Positions 44,555 to 53,312 of a DNA stretch of 64,000 nt are shown here, piece after piece; the stretch's first letter is position 1; each line of letters starts with the position of its first letter. The stretch is taken from the NCBI GenBank assembly GCA_029907105.1, contig JARYMM010000018.1, positions 1-64,000 of the forward strand, written 5' to 3'. The position numbers were made by a program, and so were the translations under genes. The notes under the pieces are model-generated. The model had not been told where the DNA came from. It saw only the letters and a list, made by a program, of their open reading frames with translations, and did not search any database. The stretch comes from Anaerolineae bacterium (GTDB taxonomy: Bacteria; Chloroflexota; Anaerolineae; UBA3071).

Positions 44555-44583
44555 ATTATAGCATTCCTTAATCCACATGTCAA
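44555..44583 (-). promoter_or_regulatory. Near-perfect promoter of the PEP-CTERM gene
   Basis: On the minus strand: TTGACA (44583-44578), a 17-bp spacer and TATAAT (44560-44555), with a TG extended -10. This is a full consensus housekeeping promoter and implies strong expression. Confidence 0.88.
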
Positions 44584-44633
44584 GTCCCAGTTTCCACATT
44601 TACAGTCTTCACGGATGACAGTTTTTTCATGAA

Positions 44634-45572
44634 TTATCCTGCCTGTGGGTCCTCCCTGCCCAACGCCTTGAACCAGATGTCTGGTTCGGACAAACGCCTG
44701 AGCAGGCCCAGCGCCGTGAGCGCCCCGGCCAGGGCATCGGCATGGGGGGTGGTGTCGGGGATCAGCCGCACGCTGGCCTGCTCGGCCCGTGCGGCCAGGA
44801 CAGGAAAGGCGGTGACCAGGGCCACTTCCAGATCGCCTGCCCACCATTCGGGCAACGTGCTGAGGTTCAAGACGTAGGTTCCGCGCTCCCGCTGGACCGC
44901 CAGATAGCCGAAGGGCTCCCCCTCGTGCAACACCTCGAAGGCCTGGCTGAGCGGGGGCCGCCTGGGCAGATAGTACGCCTCGATCAGCTCCCGGCCAGCG
45001 GGCTGGGCGGCGTCCAATTCCATCTGCAAGTAATGCCTGCGCCTGTCCAGCAGCGCCCGGCCGGCCAGCGGCTGCATGGTGATCCCTGGCGGGATCTCTC
45101 GAGCCCTCACGGTACCGCTGAATTCCCAGCGCCTGAAATCCAGCGGTTGGAAGCCGGCCTCCTGGAAGCGCTCGGCTACGTAGGCATCCCCCGCGGCAAG
45201 GGCTGCCCGGAGGTAGGGATACTCCCGTTGAGCAGCCACCTGCGCCGCGTGAGCCAGCAGATGGCGTTCGAGGAACTGTCCTTTGAAAGGCTCCAGGGCA
45301 GCCATGTCCACGATCACGACCGCCGGATGCTCGTAGAGGAGGACGAGAAAGCCGGCCAGCTCTCCGCCGACGGTAGCCCGAAAGGTGTCCGCGTCGCGAG
45401 ACAGAAAGCGCGGGGCCGCCCACCGTTCGTAGAGCATGCGCTGAAGGCGACTGCGCGCCAGCCTCTGAAAGTGCGGCTCGTCAATCCGTCGCTCCAGCAT
45501 CAGGCGAGCGATGAGCCGGCAGTCCGCTTGACTGGCCGGGGCAATGACCATATCCAGACCTTTTTCTTCCAT
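44634..45572 (-). CDS. GNAT-like acetyltransferase domain protein
   Basis: A 312-residue protein that looks like two GNAT-type halves. The first has FRATVGGELAGFLVLLYEHPAVVIVDM and RHLLAHAAQVAAQREYPYLRAAL. The second has FEVLHEGEPFGYLAVQRERGTYVLNL and ALVTAFPVLAARAE. Assignment rests on fold-like strand/helix patterns, so the specific function is unknown. ATG 45572 has GGAGGAG upstream. Confidence 0.6.
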   Translation of the reverse strand: MEEKGLDMVIAPASQADCRLIARLMLERRIDEPHFQRLARSRLQRMLYERWAAPRFLSRDADTFRATVGGELAGFLVLLYEHPAVVIVDMAALEPFKGQFLERHLLAHAAQVAAQREYPYLRAALAAGDAYVAERFQEAGFQPLDFRRWEFSGTVRAREIPPGITMQPLAGRALLDRRRHYLQMELDAAQPAGRELIEAYYLPRRPPLSQAFEVLHEGEPFGYLAVQRERGTYVLNLSTLPEWWAGDLEVALVTAFPVLAARAEQASVRLIPDTTPHADALAGALTALGLLRRLSEPDIWFKALGREDPQAG

Positions 45573-45623
45573 CACCCTGTCTCCTCCCTGTGAGATCACA
45601 CACCGTAATATAGCACACGAGAG

Positions 45624-45707
45624 GCTAAAAGCCAAGTTCAAAGCCCAAAGCCCAAAGCTCAAAGTTCAAAGGGCAAAGCTCAAACCCTCAACTTCCAACC
45701 TCCAAGA
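45624..45707. repeat. Heptamer array of about twelve units
   Basis: In strict 7-bp register from 45624: GCTAAAA, GCCAAGT, TCAAAGC, CCAAAGC, CCAAAGC, TCAAAGT, TCAAAGG, GCAAAGC, TCAAACC, CTCAACT, TCCAACC, TCCAAGA. The array occupies most of the space between two divergent genes. Confidence 0.92.
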
Positions 45708-45804
45708 ACCCGAGAGGTCGAATCGGTGAGCTCTGGTGGGGTCGTTTGCCGTTTACAGTTCGAGTTCTTTTGCCGTGGCAAAAGGTGCAGGGTCAACGGT
45801 TGTT

Positions 45805-45833
45805 TTTTGCCCTCACAGGGTTTATGGTATAAT
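45805..45833 (+). promoter_or_regulatory. Extended -10 promoter of the GT4 gene (leaderless)
   Basis: TGGTATAAT (TATAAT at 45828-45833) is an extended -10; the -35 region (TTTTGC, 45805-45810) is weak. Transcription should start at about 45840, which is the GTG start codon itself. Confidence 0.6.
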
Positions 45834-45839
45834 AGTTGT

Positions 45840-47030
45840 GTGAGCGATTCGCTTTCGCCGTCTGACTGGCCGGCTCGCGTGGGTCTGAATGCGCAATTGC
45901 TCTCCCTGACGGAGACCTATCGCGGCGCAGGCATCAACGGCTACATCCACAACCTGTTGCACAGGCTGCCGGCCGCTGCGCCGGACCTGCACTTCACGGC
46001 CTTCCTGAACGAGCGCAGCTTCGCCCCTCCCCCTGGTCTGGCAGTGCGGTATACCCGCTGGCCGACCGGCAGGCCACCCGTGCGCATCGTTTGGGAGCAA
46101 CTGTTGCTGCCACGGCTGTTGCGCGTCCTGGGCATGGATCTCTTGCATGGGCTGGCTTATGCCACCCCCCTGGCTTCCCCCTGCCCAACCGTGGTGACCG
46201 TCCATGATCTGACCTTTTTTCGCTTTCCGGAAACCCTTAAGCCGTTCAAGCGCTGTTATCTGCGCGCTGCCACACGCAGTGCCACGCGCCGGGCGGTGCG
46301 CATCATTGCCGTCTCCCGCCAAACCAGGGATGACCTGGCCCAGATTCTGCAAGTTCCCCTGGAAAAAGTGGACGTGGTGCACAACGGCGTGAGCGAGGCC
46401 TTTCACCCTGTGGCCGCGCAAGAGGTGGCCGCCTTTCGTCAGCGCCGTGGCCTGCCGCCGCGTTTTATCCTCTTCCTGGGCACCCTGGAGCCTCGCAAGA
46501 ACATCGAACGCTTGCTGGAGGCCTTCGCCCGGTGGCTGAAGGGAGCCGGACGGGAAATGCAGGAGGCGGTCAAGCTCGTCGTGGCCGGGGCTAAGGGGTG
46601 GTACTTTGAACACATCTTCGCCCGCGCTGCAGCCTTGGGGCTGGCCGACGAGGTCCTCTTCCCGGGCTTCCTGCCGGCCGCGGAGCTGCCCTGGTGGTAC
46701 CGGGCTGCCGAATGCTTCGTCTATCCATCGCTTTACGAGGGATTCGGCCTGCCGGTGCTGGAGGCCATGGCCTGCGGCACGCCGGTGATCACCTCCTCTG
46801 CCTCATCGCTGCCGGAGGTGGCTGGCGACGCGGCGATTACCGTAAACCCTTACGATGTCGCCGCGCTGGCCGAAGCCATCGCTCAGGTCATGGCGGACGC
46901 GGCGCGGCGGGAAGAGATGCGGCAGGCCGGGCTGCAGCAGGCGGCACGGTTCCCCTGGAGCAAAGCCGCGGCGGAGACGGTCGCCGTCTACCGCCGCGCA
47001 TTGGCCGTCGGAGGGACGACGCATGGCTAG
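45840..47030 (+). CDS. Glycosyltransferase family 4
   Basis: A 396-residue GT-B glycosyltransferase, probably adding a sugar to a lipid-linked polysaccharide repeat unit. Conserved features: [43 protein letters not shown], and the EX7E motif in [26 protein letters not shown] 45840 is chosen because it lies at the predicted transcription start and gives the family N-terminus (VGLNAQLLS). It overlaps the next gene by 8 bp. Confidence 0.9.
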   Translation: MSDSLSPSDWPARVGLNAQLLSLTETYRGAGINGYIHNLLHRLPAAAPDLHFTAFLNERSFAPPPGLAVRYTRWPTGRPPVRIVWEQLLLPRLLRVLGMDLLHGLAYATPLASPCPTVVTVHDLTFFRFPETLKPFKRCYLRAATRSATRRAVRIIAVSRQTRDDLAQILQVPLEKVDVVHNGVSEAFHPVAAQEVAAFRQRRGLPPRFILFLGTLEPRKNIERLLEAFARWLKGAGREMQEAVKLVVAGAKGWYFEHIFARAAALGLADEVLFPGFLPAAELPWWYRAAECFVYPSLYEGFGLPVLEAMACGTPVITSSASSLPEVAGDAAITVNPYDVAALAEAIAQVMADAARREEMRQAGLQQAARFPWSKAAAETVAVYRRALAVGGTTHG

Positions 47031-48450
47031 GCGATTGCGGCGCTGGCTCCCCTGGCTCATGGCGGCAAGCGATCTGGTGCTGATCAATGTGGCCTTCGCC
47101 ATCGCCTTCTGGATGCGCTACCGATTGCAGTGGTTTCGCGCCGTAGACCCGGCCTTCAATACCACTTTCTGCACCTACATCCCTCTCGCCGCCCTGCTGA
47201 CCGGCCTCCTGCTTATCGCCTACCGTGGGGCCGGGCTGTACAACCCCCGCTGCATGCGCTCATGGGGCGATGAGATGCGCGCCATCATCAACGGCACGGC
47301 CACGGGGATCGTGGCCCTGGTTTTCATCGTCTTCTTTGCCCGCCCCCTTGTCTATTCGCGCCTGATCTTCTTCTACGCAGCCGTGGCTATCATCGTCCTC
47401 TTGGGGATTTCCCGCCTGGTGAAAGCGAGGGTGCTGGCCAGGCTGCGGCGCCGCGGCCGGGCGGTGGACCGCGTGCTCATCATCGGCGCCGGGGAGGTAG
47501 GCCGCACCGTGATGCGCAATCTGGTCGCCCAGCCGGAACTGGGCTATCAGGTCGTGGGCTTCGTGGATGATAACCCCGACAAGGCGCACACCGACATCGG
47601 CCGCTTCCGCGCTCTGGGAGGTGTGGACAACTTGCCCCGCATACTGGAGCAGGAGTCCATTGACGAGGTCATCATCGCCCTGCCCTGGCAGGCCCATCGC
47701 AAGATCATCCGCCTGGTCAACGAGTGCCAGCGGGCCGACGTCCAGGCGCGCATCGTCCCCGACCTGTTCCAGATGAGCCTCAGCCAGGTGGATGTGGACG
47801 ACATCAATGGCATTCCCCTCATCGGGATCAGAGAGGTCAGGCTCAGCGGCGTGAACCTGGCCCTCAAGCGCATCGTGGATGTCGTGGTCTCCGCGCTGGC
47901 TCTGGCCCTGGCCTGGCCACTGATGCTGCTGATCGCCCTGATCATCCGCCTCGATTCCCCCGGCCCCATCCTCTTCCGCCAGGAGCGCATAGGCAAGGGA
48001 GGCGAGCCCTTCACCATGCACAAGTTCCGCTCCATGGTCGAGGGAGCAGAAGCCGAACAGGAGATGTTGATGCGCACCGAACAGGTGGATGGTCGCCGCT
48101 TCAAGTTGAAGGATGACCCGCGCGTCACTCGCGTCGGCCGTTTTCTGCGGCGCACCAGTCTCGACGAATTGCCCCAATTCTTCGACGTGCTGCGGGGAGA
48201 GATGAGCCTGGTGGGGCCTCGTCCGGCGCTGCCCGCCGAGGTATCCCAATACCAGGAATGGCACAAAAAGCGCCTGGAGATCGTGCCCGGCCTCACCGGA
48301 TTATGGCAGGTCAGCGGCCGCAGTGAGATCCCCTTTGACGAGATGGTCCTGCTGGACATCTACTACATTGAAAACTGGTCCCTGGGCCTGGACCTGCGCA
48401 TTCTCCTGCAGACCATTCCCCAGGTGATCTTCGGCGAAGGCGCGTACTGA
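47023..48450 (+). CDS. Exopolysaccharide polyprenyl glycosylphosphotransferase (WcaJ-like)
   Basis: A 475-residue initiating sugar-phosphate transferase that loads the first sugar on undecaprenyl phosphate. It has four or five N-terminal membrane helices, a central Rossmann-like domain (VLIIGAGEVGRTVMRNL), one more membrane segment, and the catalytic bacterial sugar transferase domain: SPGPILFRQERIGKGG, FTMHKFRSM, RRTSLDELPQFFDVL, GEMSLVGPRP and PGLTGLWQVSGRS. With the GT4 upstream it forms the core of an exopolysaccharide locus. Confidence 0.94.
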   Translation: MARRLRRWLPWLMAASDLVLINVAFAIAFWMRYRLQWFRAVDPAFNTTFCTYIPLAALLTGLLLIAYRGAGLYNPRCMRSWGDEMRAIINGTATGIVALVFIVFFARPLVYSRLIFFYAAVAIIVLLGISRLVKARVLARLRRRGRAVDRVLIIGAGEVGRTVMRNLVAQPELGYQVVGFVDDNPDKAHTDIGRFRALGGVDNLPRILEQESIDEVIIALPWQAHRKIIRLVNECQRADVQARIVPDLFQMSLSQVDVDDINGIPLIGIREVRLSGVNLALKRIVDVVVSALALALAWPLMLLIALIIRLDSPGPILFRQERIGKGGEPFTMHKFRSMVEGAEAEQEMLMRTEQVDGRRFKLKDDPRVTRVGRFLRRTSLDELPQFFDVLRGEMSLVGPRPALPAEVSQYQEWHKKRLEIVPGLTGLWQVSGRSEIPFDEMVLLDIYYIENWSLGLDLRILLQTIPQVIFGEGAY

Positions 48451-48453
48451 AAT

Positions 48454-48488
48454 GGGTTCCGGGTTTCAGGTTCCGGGTTTCAGGTTCG
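48454..48488. repeat. Heptamer array after the glycosylphosphotransferase
   Basis: GGGTTCC, GGGTTTC, AGGTTCC, GGGTTTC, AGGTTCG in 7-bp register. Same sequence class as the arrays at 17088 and 18626. Confidence 0.85.
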
Positions 48489-48571
48489 GTTTGTGGGCCC
48501 AGAGCAAGTTTCGCAACCGGAGCTTGCAAAGCTGAGCCTTTCGCTCTGGAAACCGATGGGAGGCATTGCCC

Positions 48572-49759
48572 GTGTTCCGTTTCTCTTCCCAGGATGAGCG
48601 CGACGTGATTGATTTCCTGCGTGACCTGGTGCGCATCCCCAGCCTGTCTACCCAGGAAGGGCAGATCGCCGCCCGGCTGATGGAGGAGATGCGCCGCGTC
48701 GGCTTTGGCGATGTGTATACTGACCACATGGGCAATGTCATCGGGCGCATCGGCGCGGGCTCCGGGCCGGTCTTGGTCTATGACGCGCACATGGATGTGG
48801 TCGGCATAGGCGATGCCGAGGCCTGGCAGCGCGATCCCTTCGGCGCGGAGATCGAAGAGGGTATCCTGTACGGTCGCGGCGCGGCGGACATGAAGGGGGC
48901 CATGGCCGCCATGGTGTACGGAGCCAAGGCCCTGATCGAAGCCAACGTCCCGCTGGCGGGCAGCCTTTGCGTGGTGGGTGTGGTGCAGGAGGAACCCAGC
49001 GAAGGGGTGGCCATGCGGGTGCTGGTGGAAGAAGCGGGACTGCGGCCCGACTTCGTCGTCCTGGGAGAGCCCACAAACCTGGAGGTGAGCCGGGGGCAGC
49101 GCGGGCGCATGGAGATGCAGATCACCGTGCGGGGACGTTCCGCCCACGCCTCGGCGCCCGAGTTGGGGGAAAATGCCCTCTACGCTGCCGCCCGCCTGAT
49201 CTTCGGCATCGAACTTCTGACCCCCAACCTGCTCAGCGATCCTCTCCTCGGACGGGGCACCATCGCTGTGACGCAGATGGAGACGACCGCCTGCAGCCGC
49301 AATGCCATCCCCGATCGCTGTCACCTGATCGTTGACCGCCGCCTGACGCTGGGCGAAACGGAAGCCCGGGCGCTGAACGAGATCCAGCAGATCATCAACC
49401 GCGAAGGCGTGAAGGCCAAAGTCGCCGTGAGCGAGTACGACGTCACCAGCTACACGGGATACCGTTGCCACTACCGCGAATCCTACCCCGCCTGGCTGAT
49501 GCCAGAGGACCATCCGCTGGTGCGCGCCGTCGTGCGCGCCTCGGAACGGGCCATCGGACGCCGCCCACGGCTGACCACCTGGGCTTTCTCCACCGACGGC
49601 GTCTATACCCTCGGACAGGCGAGCATCCCCACCGTTGGCTTCGGGCCGGGAGAGGAACGCTTCGCCCACACTGCCGAGGAGCAGATCCGCCTGGCCGATG
49701 TGATCAAGGCGGCGAAGGTATACGCCCAACTGGCCGTGGAGGTGCTGGGCACGCGGTGA
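48572..49759 (+). CDS. M20 family metallopeptidase (YgeY-like)
   Basis: A 395-residue zinc amidohydrolase. Motifs: AHMDVVGIGD (first His/Asp), GRGAADMKGAMAAM (bridging Asp), VVQEEPSEG (catalytic Glu and ligand), GEPTNLEVSRGQRG, and a dimerisation domain with RSAHASAPELGENALY. The pattern is closest to the YgeY-type selenium-metabolism-linked hydrolases, though the true substrate (acyl-amino acid or dipeptide) is open. GTG 48572 lies 8 bp after GGGAGG. Confidence 0.88.
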   Translation: MFRFSSQDERDVIDFLRDLVRIPSLSTQEGQIAARLMEEMRRVGFGDVYTDHMGNVIGRIGAGSGPVLVYDAHMDVVGIGDAEAWQRDPFGAEIEEGILYGRGAADMKGAMAAMVYGAKALIEANVPLAGSLCVVGVVQEEPSEGVAMRVLVEEAGLRPDFVVLGEPTNLEVSRGQRGRMEMQITVRGRSAHASAPELGENALYAAARLIFGIELLTPNLLSDPLLGRGTIAVTQMETTACSRNAIPDRCHLIVDRRLTLGETEARALNEIQQIINREGVKAKVAVSEYDVTSYTGYRCHYRESYPAWLMPEDHPLVRAVVRASERAIGRRPRLTTWAFSTDGVYTLGQASIPTVGFGPGEERFAHTAEEQIRLADVIKAAKVYAQLAVEVLGTR

Positions 49760-49838
49760 ATCGTAAGGGGACCGAAGGGGCTGAGGGCGCCCCTTCAGAC
49801 CCCCCAGCCCCTTTGCTTTTTGGTCTCGCTCAACGGAG

Positions 49839-50987
49839 ATGTCAACAGTTCGTCCATCTCACCGGGTGTTGCTGCTCTTTTCCGATACCGCTGGCGGCCA
49901 CCGGAGTGTGGCTGAAGCGCTGACGGAGGCCTTCGCCCGGCAGGCCCCTGCCGCCCAGGTGGTCTGGGCAGACCTTCTCCACGACTATACCTTCTTCCCC
50001 ATCAACCGCGCCGGGCACAGTTATCCCTTCCTGGTGCAGCGAGCACGGCCCTTGTGGCGGGCGATCTGGTGGTTAGGGGGAGATGCCCGACGCCTGTCCT
50101 GGCTCATGCGGTTGTGCATGCCCCTGGTCTATCCCATGGGCCCTTATCTGCGCCAGCAGGCTCCCGATCTGGTGATCTCCGTTCACTCCTTGCTCAACCA
50201 CATCCCTTTGCGCCTGCTGCGTGAAGGGGGCAACCGGGCTCCCTTCATCACGGTGGTGACGGATTGGGTCACCGTGCCCCTGGCCTGGTTCTGTCCCCAG
50301 GTGGACCTGTGCATTGTGCCCAGCGAAGCGGCTGCCCAGCGGGCGCGGGCCGCCGGCCTCCCTCCCGAACGGGTGCGCGTGATAGGGATGCCGGTGGATG
50401 CCCGCTTCCGTCCGGTGGGGAACGCCGAAAAGCGATTGCTGCGGCGACAGTTGGGCCTGGATGCGGAACAGCCGACCGTGCTGCTGGTAGGGGGTGGGGC
50501 AGGTGTCGGGCCGCTGGAGGAGATCGCTCGAGCGGTAGCGGCAGCCCTGGCCGCCGAGAGGCGCGGGCAGCTTGTGATCGTCTGCGGACGGAACGAGCGG
50601 CTGCGGCGACGGCTTGCGGAGCGAAGATGGGGGATCCCCACTATCGTCTGTGGCTTCGTGAGCAATATGGCTGACTGGATGGGGGCAGCGGATCTCATCA
50701 TCACCAAGGCCGGGCCGAGCACCATCGCCGAGGCCCTGGCGGTGGGCCTGCCCCTGGTGCTCTTTGGCTTCATCCCCGGCCAGGAGGAGGGAAACGTGTC
50801 CCTCGTGGTGGAGCAGGGCGCTGGCGTCTACGTGGAGGACCCGGCGGAGATTGCCCGCCGGGTGGCGGAATGGCTGCGGCCCGGCTATCCGGCACTGGCG
50901 GCCATGGCTGCCCGCGCCCGCTCGTCGGGGCGACCGGCGGCGACAGACGAGGCTGTGGCGGCGATTCTGGCCCTGCTGAGTCGCTGA
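49839..50987 (+). CDS. Monogalactosyldiacylglycerol synthase-like glycosyltransferase
   Basis: A 382-residue GT28-type enzyme. The N-terminal MGDG synthase domain (LLLFSDTAGGHRSVAEALTEAF) and the C-terminal nucleotide-sugar domain (LLVGGGAGVGPLEEIARAV, CGFVSNMADWMGAADLIITKAGPSTIAEAL) are clear. It probably glycosylates diacylglycerol or another membrane lipid. ATG 49839 directly follows GGAG. Confidence 0.9.
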   Translation: MSTVRPSHRVLLLFSDTAGGHRSVAEALTEAFARQAPAAQVVWADLLHDYTFFPINRAGHSYPFLVQRARPLWRAIWWLGGDARRLSWLMRLCMPLVYPMGPYLRQQAPDLVISVHSLLNHIPLRLLREGGNRAPFITVVTDWVTVPLAWFCPQVDLCIVPSEAAAQRARAAGLPPERVRVIGMPVDARFRPVGNAEKRLLRRQLGLDAEQPTVLLVGGGAGVGPLEEIARAVAAALAAERRGQLVIVCGRNERLRRRLAERRWGIPTIVCGFVSNMADWMGAADLIITKAGPSTIAEALAVGLPLVLFGFIPGQEEGNVSLVVEQGAGVYVEDPAEIARRVAEWLRPGYPALAAMAARARSSGRPAATDEAVAAILALLSR

Positions 50988-50992
50988 TTTGG

Positions 50993-51104
50993 TGGTATGC
51001 GGGTATGCTGGTATACTGGTAAATTGGCGGATTGGTAAATTGGGTGGCTGGCAGGCTGGCCAGTATAGACCAATCTACCAGCATACCGATCTACCGGTTT
51101 CCCA
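50993..51104. repeat. Octamer array with inverted second half
   Basis: Fourteen 8-bp units. The first half has the form TGGNNNNN (TGGTATGC, GGGTATGC, TGGTATAC, TGGTAAAT, TGGCGGAT, TGGTAAAT). The second half is its inverse (ATCTACCA, GCATACCG, ATCTACCG). A perfect 11-bp inverted repeat links GGTATGCTGGT (51002-51012) with ACCAGCATACC (51077-51087). Confidence 0.92.
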
Positions 51105-51229
51105 GTCTCAGTACACCACGATTTGTTCCTGCTGGATCGTCAGACTTGTCCTGAACGAAGCGGAGGATCCAGCAACCTGGGCGAACAACTGCGATCTACT
51201 GAGTCTACCTCCACAGATGGGGTGACATC

Positions 51230-52204
51230 ATGGACCACAACGGGGAAAAGATCCGCTGTAGCGTGGGCATCATCGCCCACAACGATGAGAAAAACATCGG
51301 TTCGCTGCTGCAGGCCATGCTCGACCAGCACCTGCATGAGGTGGAGATCACCGAGATCATCGTCGTGGCCTCCGGCTGCACCGATCAGACGATCCCCATC
51401 GTGCAGCAGTATCAGGAAAAGGACCCACGCATCAAGCTGCTGGTGCAGCCGCGCCGCGAGGGCAAGACCTCGGCCATCAACCTCTTCTTGCAGGAAGCCC
51501 GGGAGGACATCTGCGTGCAGGAGAGCGCCGATACCCTTCCCCATGAGGATGCGGTGGAACATCTGGTGCGCATGTTCGCCGATCCCACCGTGGGCATGAC
51601 CGGGGCCCACAAACTGCCCGTGGACACCCCCGACCACCTGGCCCAGCTCTTTACCCACCTGCGCTTGCGCCTGGAGCATCAACTGTGCCTGGACATCCCT
51701 CGCCTGGGGGAGATGATCGCCTACCGCAAGGTGTTCGACCATATCCCTCCCGATGTGGCCATGGATGAGGCCTTCGTCGAGGCCCTGGTGATCAAGCGGG
51801 GGTTGCAGGTGAGGTATGCGCCCGATGCCATCGTCTACAACACCGGGCCGACCACGGTGAGGGACTTCATCAAGCAGCGACGGCGCAATCATGCCGGCCA
51901 TCTTTACCTCAAGCACAAGTACGGCTATGCCGTGTCCAGCATCCAGAACCCCCGGGTGGTCAAAGTGGCGCTCAAAGAGGTCTGGGGGGCCATCCGCCTG
52001 CTCGGCGTGCTGGGGGCCCTGGCTCTGCTGGAAGGCTGGGCGCGGCTGCTGGGCTGGTACGACTTTGCCATCAAGAAGGAAAGGCACATGGTCTGGGACA
52101 TGGCCTATACGCAGAAGGCGGATGTGCGGCAGCAGCGAGAGGAGATGCAGGCGCACGTGGAGGCACAGCCGGTGGCAGCGGCGCGGCTTATGGAGCATGA
52201 ATAG
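51230..52204 (+). CDS. Glycosyltransferase family 2
   Basis: A 324-residue GT-A glycosyltransferase: VGIIAHNDEKNIGSLLQAML, IIVVASGCTDQTIPIV, and GKTSAINLFLQEAREDICVQESADTLP, where the usual DxD-like position reads ESADT. A C-terminal hydrophobic stretch near residues 245-280 may contact the membrane. It lies between lipid/polysaccharide glycosyltransferase genes and a flippase-like membrane protein. The donor is unknown. Confidence 0.87.
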   Translation: MDHNGEKIRCSVGIIAHNDEKNIGSLLQAMLDQHLHEVEITEIIVVASGCTDQTIPIVQQYQEKDPRIKLLVQPRREGKTSAINLFLQEAREDICVQESADTLPHEDAVEHLVRMFADPTVGMTGAHKLPVDTPDHLAQLFTHLRLRLEHQLCLDIPRLGEMIAYRKVFDHIPPDVAMDEAFVEALVIKRGLQVRYAPDAIVYNTGPTTVRDFIKQRRRNHAGHLYLKHKYGYAVSSIQNPRVVKVALKEVWGAIRLLGVLGALALLEGWARLLGWYDFAIKKERHMVWDMAYTQKADVRQQREEMQAHVEAQPVAAARLMEHE

Positions 52205-52205
52205 G

Positions 52206-52291
52206 GGGTATGGGCGAAGGGTTAGGGGTTATGGGATGTGGGTGGCCCTCTCATTGCTCCAGGCATCCCTTGCCCCCTATCCCTTAACCCT
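52206..52291. repeat. Inverted heptamer array
   Basis: First half GGGTATG, GGCGAAG, GGTTAGG, GGTTATG, GGATGTG, GGTGGCC (52206-52247). Second half CATCCCT, TGCCCCC, TATCCCT, TAACCCT (52264-52291), the inverted form. It fills the gap between the GT2 gene and the next gene. Confidence 0.88.
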
Positions 52292-52312
52292 TGTTCTGTC
52301 GAAAGGCATCTC

Positions 52313-53281
52313 GTGAGAGATAAGCTTCTGACAGGGCTCAAGGTGGTGATCAGCGTCGGCCTGATCGCCTATCTGTTCCGCCGCGTCGATCTGGCCGAGG
52401 TGGGCGGTGCGCTGGCCTCGGCCCGGCCGGGGTATCTGCTGTTGGCCCTGCTGCTGTACCTGGCGGCCATCACCCTCAACGCCGTGCGCTGGCAGGGTCT
52501 GCTGCGGGCGCAGGGCATCCCGGTGCCGCTGGCTGCACTGCTGGAGTATACTTTCGTCGGTGTGTTCTTCAACAACTTCCTGCCGGCCAACGTGGGCGGG
52601 GACATCATGCGCGGCTACGGCCTGGCCCGCTACACCGACTACGCCGCCGATGCCGCCGTGTCGGTGATCGTGGACCGCATCGTGGGGCTTCTGGCCTTTC
52701 TGGCCAGCGCGGTGGTTGCGGCGCTGGTCGCCATGCGCAGCACCGGCCAGGCCAACCTGCGCCAACTGGCCCTGGTGGCGCTCGTCGCCTTGGGGGTCGT
52801 CGGCCTGGGCTTCCTCTTGTTGCTCAGCCGGCGGCTGCGGGCCTGGCTGGAACGGTTCTTCCGCTGGCGACCGTTATCGCCGCTGGCCCCGCTCTACAGT
52901 CGCCTGTCGGACGCTTTCGACGCCTACCGCCACAGCCACGGTGCGCTGGCCCTGGCCTTCCTCATCAGCCTGGCCCTGGTGTTCTCCACCAACTTTGTCA
53001 ACTGGTTCCTGGCCCAGGCCTTGGGAGGAGGCATTTCCTTTCTGTACATTTGTCTCTTCAATCCGCTCATCGCCTTCGTGCTGCTGGTCCCTATCTCCAT
53101 CGGCGGGCTGGGGCTCAACCAGAGCGCTTATGTCTTTTTCTTTGGCCTGGTGGGCGTGCCGGAGCGGCTGGCGCTGGCCGTGTCCCTGCTGCTGCAGATC
53201 GTTGTCTACCTTTCCAGCCTGCCGGGCGGCGTGTTGTGGTGGCGTAGGCGCGATGTGCGCGGCGCGTTTCGTGATACTTGA
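52313..53281 (+). CDS. Lysylphosphatidylglycerol synthase-like membrane protein (UPF0104)
   Basis: A 322-residue integral membrane protein with about eight helices and the UPF0104 signatures: ALLEYTFVGVFFNNFLPANVGGDIMRGY, then VSVIVDRIVGLLA, and VPISIGGLGLNQSAYVFFF. Family members flip or modify lipids; in polysaccharide loci they often accompany glycosyltransferases. GTG 52313 follows GAAAGG. The stop codon lies inside the -35 box of the next promoter. Confidence 0.88.
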   Translation: MRDKLLTGLKVVISVGLIAYLFRRVDLAEVGGALASARPGYLLLALLLYLAAITLNAVRWQGLLRAQGIPVPLAALLEYTFVGVFFNNFLPANVGGDIMRGYGLARYTDYAADAAVSVIVDRIVGLLAFLASAVVAALVAMRSTGQANLRQLALVALVALGVVGLGFLLLLSRRLRAWLERFFRWRPLSPLAPLYSRLSDAFDAYRHSHGALALAFLISLALVFSTNFVNWFLAQALGGGISFLYICLFNPLIAFVLLVPISIGGLGLNQSAYVFFFGLVGVPERLALAVSLLLQIVVYLSSLPGGVLWWRRRDVRGAFRDT

Positions 53282-53306
53282 CAAAAGTTAGCTTCTCTAG
53301 TATAAT
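53278..53306 (+). promoter_or_regulatory. Consensus promoter of the liv operon
   Basis: TTGACA (53278-53283), 17 bp, TATAAT (53301-53306). A perfect housekeeping promoter overlapping the previous stop codon. It predicts strong constitutive initiation, so control would come from the 280-nt leader. Confidence 0.9.
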
Positions 53307-53312
53307 GTTAGA

